Shown here: positions 45,745 through 55,222 of the stretch, one piece after another
Layout of the letters: every line of letters starts with the position of its first letter
Numbering within the stretch: position 1 is the stretch's first letter
Translations under genes and position numbers: made by a program
The notes under the pieces: model-generated
What the model was told of the DNA's origin: nothing
Database searches by the model: none
Seen by the model: the letters and a program-made list of their open reading frames with translations, nothing else
Assembly: GCF_003852525.1 (NCBI RefSeq)
Contig: NZ_QAJL01000007.1
Location: 124,001 to 188,000 of the forward strand
Reading direction: 5' to 3'
Source of the DNA: Pedobacter sp. KBW06
Lineage (GTDB): Bacteria; Bacteroidota; Bacteroidia; Sphingobacteriales; Sphingobacteriaceae
DNA: 64,000 nt

Positions 45745-46856
45745 CGGAATCTCCTGAAAAACTACTTTTTGCCATCAGTTCCCTTCGTGGTGGTGGTGCG
45801 GAAAGGGTCATTTCCAACCTCGCCAATTACTATGATGCGGCAGGTTTTCAAGTGAGCATCGTTTGCCTGAATGCCTCAAGGCCAGCCTATTTTTTGTCGG
45901 AGGGGATCAAGGTCATTTCACTCGTCAACACCCCGAGAAAAACAGGACTTTTCTTTAGGATCTGGTATGCCGGTCTTTCCTTTTTCCGGCTCCGGAATTT
46001 CCTGAAAAAGGAAAGACCGGAATGTGCCATCTCTTTTATGACTTCGGCGAATCTCTGGACCGGGTTGACCTGCCTGTCTTTAAACATCCCCTACCTCGTT
46101 TCCGAGCGCATTACGCCAGACTATACCCTGAACCGGCTTAACCCCGTACTGAAATGGCTTTCTTTCGCGGTTTACAAACGTGCAAAGGCGGTTGTACTTC
46201 CCTCCAGGGGAATGATTGAAGGCTTCAGGAAGCGAAGTCCCTTTAAGAAGCTCAGCAATTTCGAGGTGATCAACAACCCGATAAACGAATTTCCCATCCC
46301 TTCAAAGGAGCCTGTCTATCCCGCCAGGTTTATCCTTGCCGCCGGCAGGTTGAGTCCGCAAAAAGGATTTGACCTGCTCATTGCGGCTTTCAGAAGAGTA
46401 GAAGAAAAAAGCGTACACCTGCTGATTTCCGGTGAAGGGGAACAGCGGGCAGCCCTGGAAGAACAAATCAGCGCACTCGGTTTAAGTCAGCGTGTAAAAC
46501 TCATCGGCTTCCGGGAAAACATGCAGGATTATTACCGTCAGGCAGAGCTGTTTGTCCTCTCTTCGAGGAATGAAGGTTATCCCAACGCCCTGCTGGAGGC
46601 CATGAGCATGGGTACGGCCTGTATCGCCACCGATTGCGAATATGGTCCTTCAGACATCCTGGAAAGCGGGAAAAACGGCCTTCTCATCAGACCAGGAAAC
46701 ATCTATCAAATGGCATCTGCCATAAAAATGGTCCTCGACGACCCCATCCTGAGGGCAAAGATTGCCCTCCATGCCAAACGAATCAATGAAACCAACTCTC
46801 TCGCCAACACTTCGGCCAAATGGCTGGAGCTGATCCGCAGGAGTACTAAACACTAA
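45738..46856 (+). CDS. Family 4 glycosyltransferase
   Basis: GT-B retaining transferase of 372 residues. GGGAERVISNLANYY begins the N-terminal domain; AAGRLSPQKGFDLLIAAF and the E-x7-E motif EGYPNALLEAMS lie in the C-terminal domain. It probably transfers one sugar to the lipid-linked unit. Confidence 0.92.
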   Translation: MVTESPEKLLFAISSLRGGGAERVISNLANYYDAAGFQVSIVCLNASRPAYFLSEGIKVISLVNTPRKTGLFFRIWYAGLSFFRLRNFLKKERPECAISFMTSANLWTGLTCLSLNIPYLVSERITPDYTLNRLNPVLKWLSFAVYKRAKAVVLPSRGMIEGFRKRSPFKKLSNFEVINNPINEFPIPSKEPVYPARFILAAGRLSPQKGFDLLIAAFRRVEEKSVHLLISGEGEQRAALEEQISALGLSQRVKLIGFRENMQDYYRQAELFVLSSRNEGYPNALLEAMSMGTACIATDCEYGPSDILESGKNGLLIRPGNIYQMASAIKMVLDDPILRAKIALHAKRINETNSLANTSAKWLELIRRSTKH

Positions 46857-46868
46857 ACCTATAAAACT

Positions 46869-48107
46869 ATGAACATCTCATTCTCACCTCCGTTTATTGA
46901 TCAAAATGTAATTGATGAAGTGGTTGACACCCTGGAATCAAGATGGATTACCTCTGGCCCGAAAGTGAAAGCGCTCGAAGCAGAAATGATCGAACTGACC
47001 GGGTCCAAAGCCACAGTATGTGTAAATTCCTGGACTTCAGGGGCCATCATGATGCTGAAATGGTTTGGCATTAAGGAGGGAGATGAGGTCATTATACCCG
47101 CCTATTCCTATTGCGCCACTGCTTTATGCGTATTGCATTGTGGTGCAAAACCAGTGATGGTTGATATTTCCGACGACCTTACCATAGACCCTGCGGAGAT
47201 CAGGAAAGCCATCAGTCATAAGACCAAAGCCATCATTACCGTAGACCTTGCCGGATTGCCCTGCGATTACCAGGCCATCAATGCCCTGATCAACGAGGCG
47301 GAGATTCGGGAACAATTTATCCCTGCAACAGAAAAACAACGTGCTTTGGGAAGGATTTTACTCATTGCAGATGCAGCCCATTCTATCGGTGCCTGTTATG
47401 GCGGTAAATCTGCAGCATTGGCCAGCGACATTACCATTTATTCCTTCCATGCCGTGAAGAACATCACCACCGCTGAAGGCGGCTGCATCTGTCTGAACCT
47501 GCCGGAACAGTTTAACCACGATGCGGAATACGGATTTTTAAAAGTATTTGCCCTGAACGGACAAAATAAGGATGCCTACGCCAAATCCAGGGGAGCCAAC
47601 TGGAAATACGACATCCTTTACCAGGGTTTAAAAATCAATATGCCAGACATTTGTGCCGCTGTAGGCCTTGCCCAGATCAGGCAATATAAAGACCTGCTCC
47701 TGCCATCAAGAAAGCACATTGCACTCAAGTATTGTCACCATTTCAATGCCTACAGCTGGTTTACCGCTCCCGTATTGAAAGACAGTACCCGGGAATCATC
47801 TTACCATATTTTCCCTTTAAGGATAAAGGGCATTTCCGAAGAACAGAGAGATCAGATTATTGAACAGCTCGTTGCACTCGGAATCGTTGTCAATGTTCAT
47901 TTCATTCCCATGCCCATGCTCAGCTATTTCAAAGAGACCGGATACCGGATCGAAGATTATCCCAACAGCTATAAACAATACGCTTCTGAGATCTCCCTGC
48001 CCATTTATCCGCAGCTTAGCATTGAGGAGGTCGATTACATCATCGAATCAGTGATCAATACCGTGCAGCTTCATCTCGGCATTTCTCCTTTGAAAACAAC
48101 CGCTTAA
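46869..48107 (+). CDS. DegT/DnrJ/EryC1/StrS aminotransferase
   Basis: Second sugar aminotransferase, 412 residues. WITSGPKVKALEAEM (26-40), IADAAHSIGACY and Lys197 in YSFHAVKNITTAEGG show a complete PLP site. An insert of about 15 residues after residue 145 is present. It is not a close copy of the enzyme at 43712, so a second amino sugar is likely. Confidence 0.9.
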   Translation: MNISFSPPFIDQNVIDEVVDTLESRWITSGPKVKALEAEMIELTGSKATVCVNSWTSGAIMMLKWFGIKEGDEVIIPAYSYCATALCVLHCGAKPVMVDISDDLTIDPAEIRKAISHKTKAIITVDLAGLPCDYQAINALINEAEIREQFIPATEKQRALGRILLIADAAHSIGACYGGKSAALASDITIYSFHAVKNITTAEGGCICLNLPEQFNHDAEYGFLKVFALNGQNKDAYAKSRGANWKYDILYQGLKINMPDICAAVGLAQIRQYKDLLLPSRKHIALKYCHHFNAYSWFTAPVLKDSTRESSYHIFPLRIKGISEEQRDQIIEQLVALGIVVNVHFIPMPMLSYFKETGYRIEDYPNSYKQYASEISLPIYPQLSIEEVDYIIESVINTVQLHLGISPLKTTA

Positions 48108-48118
48108 ACCGATGGATC

Positions 48119-48721
48119 ATGGACCCTAAACGAATTTTCGACCTCCTGCTTTCGCTCGGCGCGCTGATCCTGCTCAGTCCCCTGTTTATCTTCATCTCCA
48201 TTTGGGTAAAGCTGGATTCCAAAGGCAGTATCTTTTACAGTCAGACCCGTGTGGGAAGGAAAAAAGTCTGTTTTAAGCTCATCAAGTTCAGAACCATGTG
48301 CGGTGGTGCCGACAAACAAGGCCTGCTTACTGTTGGCGACCATGACTGCCGCATTACAAGGGCTGGGTACTGGCTCCGGAAATATAAGATCGATGAGCTT
48401 CCGCAACTGCTGAACATCCTCATGGGCGAGATGAGCTTCGTTGGCCCCAGGCCGGAAGTCAGCAAATACGTGGCCCTGTACAACCCCGCACAGCAAAGGG
48501 TCCTGAGCGTAAGGCCGGGAATTACAGACTGGGCTTCCATTGAATACATTGATGAAAGTGAGCTCCTGGCCAGGGCCAGTGATCCCGAACACTTTTACCG
48601 TACCGACATCATTCCGAAGAAACTCAAACAAGGACTGAAATACATTGACCATAAAAGCCTCTGGACCGACCTGCACATCATCCTTATGACCTTGAAATGC
48701 ATTGTCCTGAAACACCATTAA
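48119..48721 (+). CDS. Small PglC-type phosphoglycosyltransferase
   Basis: Monotopic initiating enzyme of 200 residues, with KRIFDLLLSLGALILLSPLF as re-entrant helix and catalytic Asp92-Glu93 in KIDELPQLLN, then MSFVGPRPE. It transfers a sugar-phosphate to undecaprenyl phosphate to start the unit. It lacks the large N-terminal part of WcaJ/WbaP. Confidence 0.93.
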   Translation: MDPKRIFDLLLSLGALILLSPLFIFISIWVKLDSKGSIFYSQTRVGRKKVCFKLIKFRTMCGGADKQGLLTVGDHDCRITRAGYWLRKYKIDELPQLLNILMGEMSFVGPRPEVSKYVALYNPAQQRVLSVRPGITDWASIEYIDESELLARASDPEHFYRTDIIPKKLKQGLKYIDHKSLWTDLHIILMTLKCIVLKHH

Positions 48722-48751
48722 ACCTTCCATCCCCTCCATCTGCAGACCATC

Positions 48752-49834
48752 ATGAAAACACTAAAAATCCTGGACTGGCCTTCTCAAAGGTTCTTTTCAG
48801 AAACACATCCTTTCCATAAATGGCGACGGGAACTGAGAGAAAGCGGGATACAACTGGAATTCCATACCGACCATACCAGCAGTAAACTCCGGCATGCCGA
48901 TTTCCTGCTCATCCATTCCAGATACTTTATGAATGGCTGGCAGGACATCTATAAACGAACACCTGAAAATGAATACCAATTGCTCCTGTTCCTGTCGGAA
49001 TTAAAGAAAACCGTTGGCAAGCTCATCTGGTTTGATGCCGCTGATTCCAGCGGCTCCAGCGATTTTCCCATCATCGACTTTGTAGATGTTTTCCTGAAGA
49101 AACAAGTCTTGAAAGACAAGCGCTATTATACCGAAAAACACAGCGGTAACGACCTGAGGATCTGGCTGAACAACCAAAAACTAAAAACTGACATCACCGA
49201 ATTTAAACCCTGTCCGAAAGACCAGCTGCACAAGGTAAAGCTTGGCTGGAACATCGGGCTTAACGACTACCGCTATTTCGGCTACAAAATGGGCAGGCTC
49301 AGCAATTACCTCAGCTATTACCTCTATCCCACCAGGTTTAGCAAGGTGGCCAAAGAACGGCCTTTTGACCTGACCTTCAGGGGAAGCATCCACCATGGGA
49401 AGGACCTTAAAAATACCATCTCCTATCAGCGGAACAGGGTTCTTGAGCTCTTTGATTCCATGAACATGAACATCGCCAGCGGCCCGGCCATCTCTAAATT
49501 CCGTTACTGGAAGGAAATGAGAAAGGCCAAGCTGAGCATCAGTCCTTTTGGCTGGGGAGAAATCTGTTACCGGGATTTTGAAACTTTTATTGCAGGTGCG
49601 ATCCTCGTTAAACCATCTATGGAACACCTGGAAACTTATCCCCAGCTGTTTATTCCGCAGGAAACCTATATCCCCCTTCGCTGGGATATGGAAGACCTGG
49701 AAGAAAAACTGGATTTCGCGATTGCCCAGTATTCCTATTATCAGCAGATCGCAGAAAACGGACAGGAACGCTACCGAAGCGCCATCAACGACGGCGACAG
49801 CTTTATCCATTCCATCCTCCAAATACTCAACTAA
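48752..49834 (+). CDS. CgeB-like probable glycosyltransferase
   Basis: A 360-residue soluble protein. The C-terminal third (about 255-355; SISPFGWGEICYRDFETFIAG and VKPSMEHLETYPQLF) resembles CgeB/GT1-like nucleotide-binding domains; the N-terminal part is not recognised. Probably an uncommon glycosyltransferase for this unit. Confidence 0.65.
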   Translation: MKTLKILDWPSQRFFSETHPFHKWRRELRESGIQLEFHTDHTSSKLRHADFLLIHSRYFMNGWQDIYKRTPENEYQLLLFLSELKKTVGKLIWFDAADSSGSSDFPIIDFVDVFLKKQVLKDKRYYTEKHSGNDLRIWLNNQKLKTDITEFKPCPKDQLHKVKLGWNIGLNDYRYFGYKMGRLSNYLSYYLYPTRFSKVAKERPFDLTFRGSIHHGKDLKNTISYQRNRVLELFDSMNMNIASGPAISKFRYWKEMRKAKLSISPFGWGEICYRDFETFIAGAILVKPSMEHLETYPQLFIPQETYIPLRWDMEDLEEKLDFAIAQYSYYQQIAENGQERYRSAINDGDSFIHSILQILN

Positions 49835-49840
49835 GGAAAC

Positions 49841-51100
49841 ATGAAATATCTGATCTTTTTATTTGTTGCACTCTACCTCTATTCCGTTTCCTATGGCATT
49901 TTCTTAACGGAAATGATCAGGATTCCTGCGCCCTTATTGTTTTGCCTGCCGCTCATCACTTTGTTTAAAGAAGACCGGATCAGCTTCCTTTACGGCCCCC
50001 AGCTTCTGGCCATCTGGACCGGCACCTTTCTATACGATATGGTTGGCCTGTCAGACCATAAAGTATTCATGTCCAATGTCATTAACATCAGCATCTGCGC
50101 CTTGTATTTCAACTACTTTACCGGCACAAACAGGACGAGGTTTAAGGTGTCCATCTATGTATTTTATGGCCTGCTGCTGTTTTCAGCATTGGTGCTTGTG
50201 CTCAATCCTTTCTATCCTGAAAAGATCAATGCCCTCCGGTCTTTGCTCATGGGCGAACAGGTGATCCAGAGCCCTTCCGGCATTGCCATTTACCAGTTTA
50301 ACTTTGGTTACCAGCTGGCAGCGCTTGTTCCCTTTCTTTTCATTTACAGCTATGTCTATAAAAAGCATTTGCTCATTAAGGCTGCCATTTTGCTCAGCTG
50401 CCTTATTTTTATTTACCTCGGCATGCAGCGTTCGGTTTTTATCGGCTTTTTAGCTGCTTCGTTCCTGTTCTTATGGGCTTATTACAGATACAAGGCCCTC
50501 GTTATTGTCGTCCTGGGGGTAGCTGCAGGCCTGATCCTCTATACTTTTGTCCTCAAAGACAATTTCGACAGCTATAACAATATCCTCAGCAAAAACGAAC
50601 AAAGTGCTTCAGAGTACGACCGAACCACCCTGACTGCCGAAAACCTGAGGATCTGTGCAGAATACCCCTATGGCTTAATCTTTTACGGAAAAACCTGGGG
50701 AGATGTCATTTACCGGAACCAGGTATTTTCTTCGGGAATTACCTCCCATAATGCCTACCTCATGTTCCTTACTTACCTTGGGCCAATCCTCGGAATAGGT
50801 CTGCTCATTGCCTTGTATTACAAGGTGCTCCGCATCGCGATCAGGGCATTGCGGGAAGTGAGGAAAAAAGAAAATGCAATGATGGTTTGCCTTTGCGGGG
50901 CTTTTCTTGCGGTTTCCATCAATTCCTTATCTCATAACTCCTGGCTGCTCAGTGGAAACGGGCCTACCTTTTTCCTCTATTTCGCGATTCTACACCTTGA
51001 TTTTTTAAACGGGAAAACAACGCCGCAAGTAGAAGAAGAATTTGCAGCAGAGCAACAAAGCATATACACAGGTCGCTACATCGCGCTTCAACACCCATAA
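49841..51100 (+). CDS. O-antigen polymerase/ligase-like (Wzy) protein
   Basis: Membrane protein of 419 residues with about 11 helices and a periplasmic loop (about 245-300; SYNNILSKNEQSASEYDRTTL) before SGITSHNAYLMFLTYLGP. Topology and position fit a Wzy polymerase that joins repeat units; sequence similarity within the family is low by nature. Confidence 0.82.
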   Translation: MKYLIFLFVALYLYSVSYGIFLTEMIRIPAPLLFCLPLITLFKEDRISFLYGPQLLAIWTGTFLYDMVGLSDHKVFMSNVINISICALYFNYFTGTNRTRFKVSIYVFYGLLLFSALVLVLNPFYPEKINALRSLLMGEQVIQSPSGIAIYQFNFGYQLAALVPFLFIYSYVYKKHLLIKAAILLSCLIFIYLGMQRSVFIGFLAASFLFLWAYYRYKALVIVVLGVAAGLILYTFVLKDNFDSYNNILSKNEQSASEYDRTTLTAENLRICAEYPYGLIFYGKTWGDVIYRNQVFSSGITSHNAYLMFLTYLGPILGIGLLIALYYKVLRIAIRALREVRKKENAMMVCLCGAFLAVSINSLSHNSWLLSGNGPTFFLYFAILHLDFLNGKTTPQVEEEFAAEQQSIYTGRYIALQHP

Positions 51101-51104
51101 AAAA

Positions 51105-52271
51105 ATGGCATCAAAAATTAAAGTAATGCACCTGATTGGTTCTTTAACCAAGGGTGGCGCAGAGCGCTTTGTAGTTGACCTCTGTAACGAACTCGCGAAA
51201 GACGAGCGGTACGAAGTGACCCTGTTGTCGCTTCGCAGCAATGACCTGGAAAAGGGTTTCAGAAAAGAAATCCAGGACAAGGTCAGGTATATCTCCTTTG
51301 AAAAAGGTCCCGGGATCAATTTCATGGTCATGTCCAGGCTTACGGCCTGGCTCAAGACCGAAAAGCCGGATTTTCTGCATACCCATTTAAACGGATTTGA
51401 ATACCTGGCCCTGTATTTTTTAGGGAATTCAGGCACCCGTTTTTTTCATACCCTGCATAACATTGCCCCAAAGGAATGTCCCAGTTACCTTGCCAGGATT
51501 TTCCGGAAGGCCTATTATAAAAAGAACAAGGTACAGGCCATTACCATCTCCGAAGATGTAAAACAGACCTTTCAGGAATGCTATGGCCTTGGCAACGACA
51601 TTTTAATTCCCAATGGCCGTCCGGATTTGGTCCAGACACCAGCCTACAAAGAAGTATTTAAAGAACATCGTTTAGGTACCGACACCTTTCTGCTCGTGCA
51701 TGTTGCCAGGATTGCCAGGCAGAAGAACCAGGAATTACTCATCAAAGCTGTCCAGCAGTTCAATGCCACAGAAGTCAAAAAATGCAGGTTGTTGCTCATT
51801 GGGGAAGCCAAAAATGAGCAATTGCAGCAGAAGCTCCAGCGCATGGCTTCCGGAGATCCGCTCATTTGCTTTCTGGGTGGCAAATACAATGTGGTCGATT
51901 ACCTATCCCTGGCCGATGCTTTTTGTTTGTCCAGCTTTTATGAAGGCATGCCGATTTCCATTATTGAGGCCTTTTCTGTGGGATGTATTCCCGTCTGCAC
52001 CCCTGTTAGCGGCATCAAGAACATGATCAGGCATGGTCATAATGGCTTTCTCAGTAAGGACAAAAGTGTAGACAGTTACTGCAGGGCGATTAAGGAGGCC
52101 TTATACCACCCTGATAAGGAGCTGATTCGCTACAAAGCTAAACAGAGCTTCAGGCTCAACTACCATATTTCCATCACTGCCCGCAATTACAGCAAAGCCT
52201 ATCAGCGGCAGCTGCCTCAACTGCAGGCCTTGCATCATTTAACCATTCCCCCATTAAAAGCATCCATATGA
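51105..52271 (+). CDS. Family 4 glycosyltransferase
   Basis: GT-B transferase of 388 residues from ATG 51105 (MASKIKVMHLIGSLTKGGAE), 4 bp after the polymerase stop; upstream in-frame ATG at 51042 lies inside that gene. VHVARIARQKNQELLI and EGMPISIIEAFSVG are the C-terminal family motifs. It overlaps the next gene by 4 bp. Confidence 0.92.
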   Translation: MASKIKVMHLIGSLTKGGAERFVVDLCNELAKDERYEVTLLSLRSNDLEKGFRKEIQDKVRYISFEKGPGINFMVMSRLTAWLKTEKPDFLHTHLNGFEYLALYFLGNSGTRFFHTLHNIAPKECPSYLARIFRKAYYKKNKVQAITISEDVKQTFQECYGLGNDILIPNGRPDLVQTPAYKEVFKEHRLGTDTFLLVHVARIARQKNQELLIKAVQQFNATEVKKCRLLLIGEAKNEQLQQKLQRMASGDPLICFLGGKYNVVDYLSLADAFCLSSFYEGMPISIIEAFSVGCIPVCTPVSGIKNMIRHGHNGFLSKDKSVDSYCRAIKEALYHPDKELIRYKAKQSFRLNYHISITARNYSKAYQRQLPQLQALHHLTIPPLKASI

Positions 52272-53344
52272 ACACAGTGACCAGTCCTAAGAAACGCGTG
52301 CTCTTCATCAGTCCTTCTTTGAGCAAAGGAGGTGCGGAAACACAACTGCTCAAAGTTGCCGAATTCCTGAATGCCAATGATTATGAAGTGATGATCATTT
52401 CATTAAAGCCGATTAATGAGTTCGACCGGGACTTTTCAAAAATGGGGATTAGGGTAGCCTATTTGAAAAGCTGGTTTGGCCGGCCGGCACACAATTGGAT
52501 GCAGCTAAAAAAACTGATCCGGGATTTCGGGCCGGCGCATGTTGTCGCCTTTATGTTCATTGCCATCCTATTTGCGAGGATGCTGAAACTGAGCATGGAT
52601 TTCAAATTGATTTCTTCGATCAGAACCTCGGTGATCAACAGGAAATGGTACCTCCCCTATAAGTTATCCATCGGTATGGACGATGCGCTCGTCTTTAATT
52701 CCAAAGCATCTAAAGACAATTTTGAGCGCCTGAAGCTCGCTAAAAAGGGAGGTTTGGTGATCCACAATGCGATTTCCATTCCTGATTTAAGTAGTATTTA
52801 TTGTCGGCCGAGAGCGGTTTTCACCTGGGTTTGCGTGGCACATTTCCGCTGGAACAAAGATTATGTGACCCTTTTTGAAGCGATTGCCCTGCTTAAACCA
52901 GGAGCATTCCGGCTGGAGATCATCGGCGAATTAAACGAGGAAACCTGGCCGCACCGCATGATTCTTGACCTGGGCATACAAAATTACGTACGGATCCTGG
53001 GCTTCAGGCAAAACACCTCTGAATACTTGAAGGCTGCCGATGCTTTTGTGCTTTCCTCTCATTATGAAGGGATGCCGAATGCCATTCTGGAAGCCATGGC
53101 CCATGGAAAGCCGGTTGTCGTGACGGCGATCGACTGCAATAAAGAGTTCATTGAAAAGGCAAAATGCGGGATGCTTTCTGAGCCTTTAAATGCCAGAAGC
53201 CTTGCAGATCAAATGAAAAAGATGATGGACCTGAGCCCAACGGGGCGATATGTACTCGGTCAGAACGGAAAAAAATACATCCAGTCACATTTCAGCGAGC
53301 AGCAGATCTTAAATCAATGGATGGAACTGATTGTCAATACATAG
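52268..53344 (+). CDS. Family 4 glycosyltransferase
   Basis: GT-B transferase of 358 residues: FISPSLSKGGAETQLLKVAEF near the start, VCVAHFRWNKDYVTLFEAI and EGMPNAILEAMAHG in the C-terminal domain. It resembles its upstream neighbour, perhaps an old duplication. Confidence 0.92.
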   Translation: MNTVTSPKKRVLFISPSLSKGGAETQLLKVAEFLNANDYEVMIISLKPINEFDRDFSKMGIRVAYLKSWFGRPAHNWMQLKKLIRDFGPAHVVAFMFIAILFARMLKLSMDFKLISSIRTSVINRKWYLPYKLSIGMDDALVFNSKASKDNFERLKLAKKGGLVIHNAISIPDLSSIYCRPRAVFTWVCVAHFRWNKDYVTLFEAIALLKPGAFRLEIIGELNEETWPHRMILDLGIQNYVRILGFRQNTSEYLKAADAFVLSSHYEGMPNAILEAMAHGKPVVVTAIDCNKEFIEKAKCGMLSEPLNARSLADQMKKMMDLSPTGRYVLGQNGKKYIQSHFSEQQILNQWMELIVNT

Positions 53345-53365
53345 CATAAAAAACAATAAGAAATT

Positions 53366-55222
53366 ATGTGCGGAATATTTGGAACAATAAATTATGAAAT
53401 TCCGGTAGATCAGCAAGAGATCTTCCAGGGCTTATGGCACCGCGGCCCTGATGAGCAGGACCGGCAAAGCATCGACAACCTCCACCTGTACCATACCCGT
53501 CTGGCCATTCAGGACCTGAGTGCTTCGGGAAGACAGCCCATGGAATACAACGGTTTAATGATCGTGTTCAATGGTGAGATTTACAACCACCTCCAACTGC
53601 GGGAGAAATACGGACTGGAATCGGCCTCCAATTCAGATACCAGAACCATTTTGATGATGTATGAACTCATGGGCATGAAAATGCTGGAAGAGTTCGACGG
53701 CATGTTTGCCTTTGCTTTGTATGACCTTAAAAACCGGATGCTTTACCTCGCCAGAGACCGTGCCGGCAAGAAACCCCTGTTCATTTACCGAAAAGGAAAG
53801 ACCTGGATGTTTTCCTCCGAGCTCAATATCTTAGCACAGATTGCCCAACCGGAGATTGACCATGCTGCCCTCTCCGATTACCTCTATCTCGGTTATCATT
53901 ACCGGAAATCGACCCCTTACCTTCATGTTTCAGAACTCGAGAACGGGCACTATTTAAAACTTGACCCGCAAAGCATGAAAGAACAGGACCTGACCTGGTT
54001 TAACATGGAAGAAGGCTATAAAAAGGAAAGTAAGCTCAACCATGCAGACTCGGTTGCACAGCTGGATCAGCTGCTGCAACTTGCTGTTCAGCGCAGGATG
54101 GACAGTTCTGACCTCGATGTCGGCTCCTTTTTAAGCGGCGGAATAGACAGCGGCCTAGTCACTGCAATCGCTGCAAAACATGCCAAACGCCTCAACACAT
54201 TTACCGTCCGTGTTCCCGGGAGTTATGATGAATCCGGGCTGGCAGCGAAAGTGGCCAAAAGCTATGGCACCAACCATGCCGTCGTAGACATTGATTTTTC
54301 CAACCTGCAGGACGACATAGAAAGCATTCTAAGCGGTCATGGGGAACCCAATTGCGACAACTCCGCCATCCCCAGCTATTATGTAGCCAGGGCCGCAAAA
54401 CAACACACTACCGTGGTCCTGAATGGTGATGGGGCCGATGAATTGTTTGGCGGCTACCGCCGTTATGTTCCTTTCCGGCATTTAGACTTCTTTCAGCCCA
54501 ATAACCTGACGAAAATCAGCGCAAAGATCCTCGCCGGCATCCTGCCCATTGCGAACGAAAAGCAGAGTTATTATACTTATTTATACCGTTTACTGAAATT
54601 CGCAAGCTATACCGATGTTGTAAAGATCTACTGTTCTGCCTCTTCTGATTTATTTGTTGGCTTTGAAGACCAGTTTCTAAGGAGGCCGCTGATGAAAGAG
54701 ATTTCTGCAGACCTGCTTGCCATCAACAAACTCCCCCTCAGCGCATTGAACAAGATTTTGCTGATGGACTTCCAGTCAATGTTATTCAGTCGCCTGTTGC
54801 CCAAGATGGACATTGCCACGATGACACATTCCCTGGAAGGGCGGAGTCCATTTTTATCAAAAGAGCTTCTGGAATTTGCGCCCGGCCTGCCCGATCATTT
54901 CAAGATTCACAATGTGACCACTAAATCCATTCTCCGGGACCTCGCTGTAAATTATTTACCCGAAGAGCTGATCAACCAGCCGAAAAGGGGATTTGAGATT
55001 CCCCTCCGCAAATGGGTAGATGAGGAACTCAAAACTGTCATCAACGACTACCTGCTCGCGAAGGACACCCTTTATTCCAGGATCATCAAAAAAAGTTTCA
55101 TTGAAGACCTGATTGCAAAAAAGATCAGGGTTTCGGACGAAAGAAGGGCAAAAATGCTTTTCTGTGTGTTCGGCCTTGAGGTATGGTATAAAAAACTCAT
55201 TCAAAAAAACAACAGACTATGA
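53366..55222 (+). CDS. Asparagine-synthase-like amidotransferase
   Basis: Glutamine-dependent enzyme of 618 residues. Cys2 (MCGIFGTINY) and HRGPDE form the glutaminase, and SGGIDS at about 257-262 with NGDGADELFGGYRRY the synthase. In polysaccharide loci such proteins can amidate uronic acids; housekeeping asparagine synthesis cannot be excluded. It overlaps the epimerase start by 4 bp. Confidence 0.9.
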   Translation: MCGIFGTINYEIPVDQQEIFQGLWHRGPDEQDRQSIDNLHLYHTRLAIQDLSASGRQPMEYNGLMIVFNGEIYNHLQLREKYGLESASNSDTRTILMMYELMGMKMLEEFDGMFAFALYDLKNRMLYLARDRAGKKPLFIYRKGKTWMFSSELNILAQIAQPEIDHAALSDYLYLGYHYRKSTPYLHVSELENGHYLKLDPQSMKEQDLTWFNMEEGYKKESKLNHADSVAQLDQLLQLAVQRRMDSSDLDVGSFLSGGIDSGLVTAIAAKHAKRLNTFTVRVPGSYDESGLAAKVAKSYGTNHAVVDIDFSNLQDDIESILSGHGEPNCDNSAIPSYYVARAAKQHTTVVLNGDGADELFGGYRRYVPFRHLDFFQPNNLTKISAKILAGILPIANEKQSYYTYLYRLLKFASYTDVVKIYCSASSDLFVGFEDQFLRRPLMKEISADLLAINKLPLSALNKILLMDFQSMLFSRLLPKMDIATMTHSLEGRSPFLSKELLEFAPGLPDHFKIHNVTTKSILRDLAVNYLPEELINQPKRGFEIPLRKWVDEELKTVINDYLLAKDTLYSRIIKKSFIEDLIAKKIRVSDERRAKMLFCVFGLEVWYKKLIQKNNRL

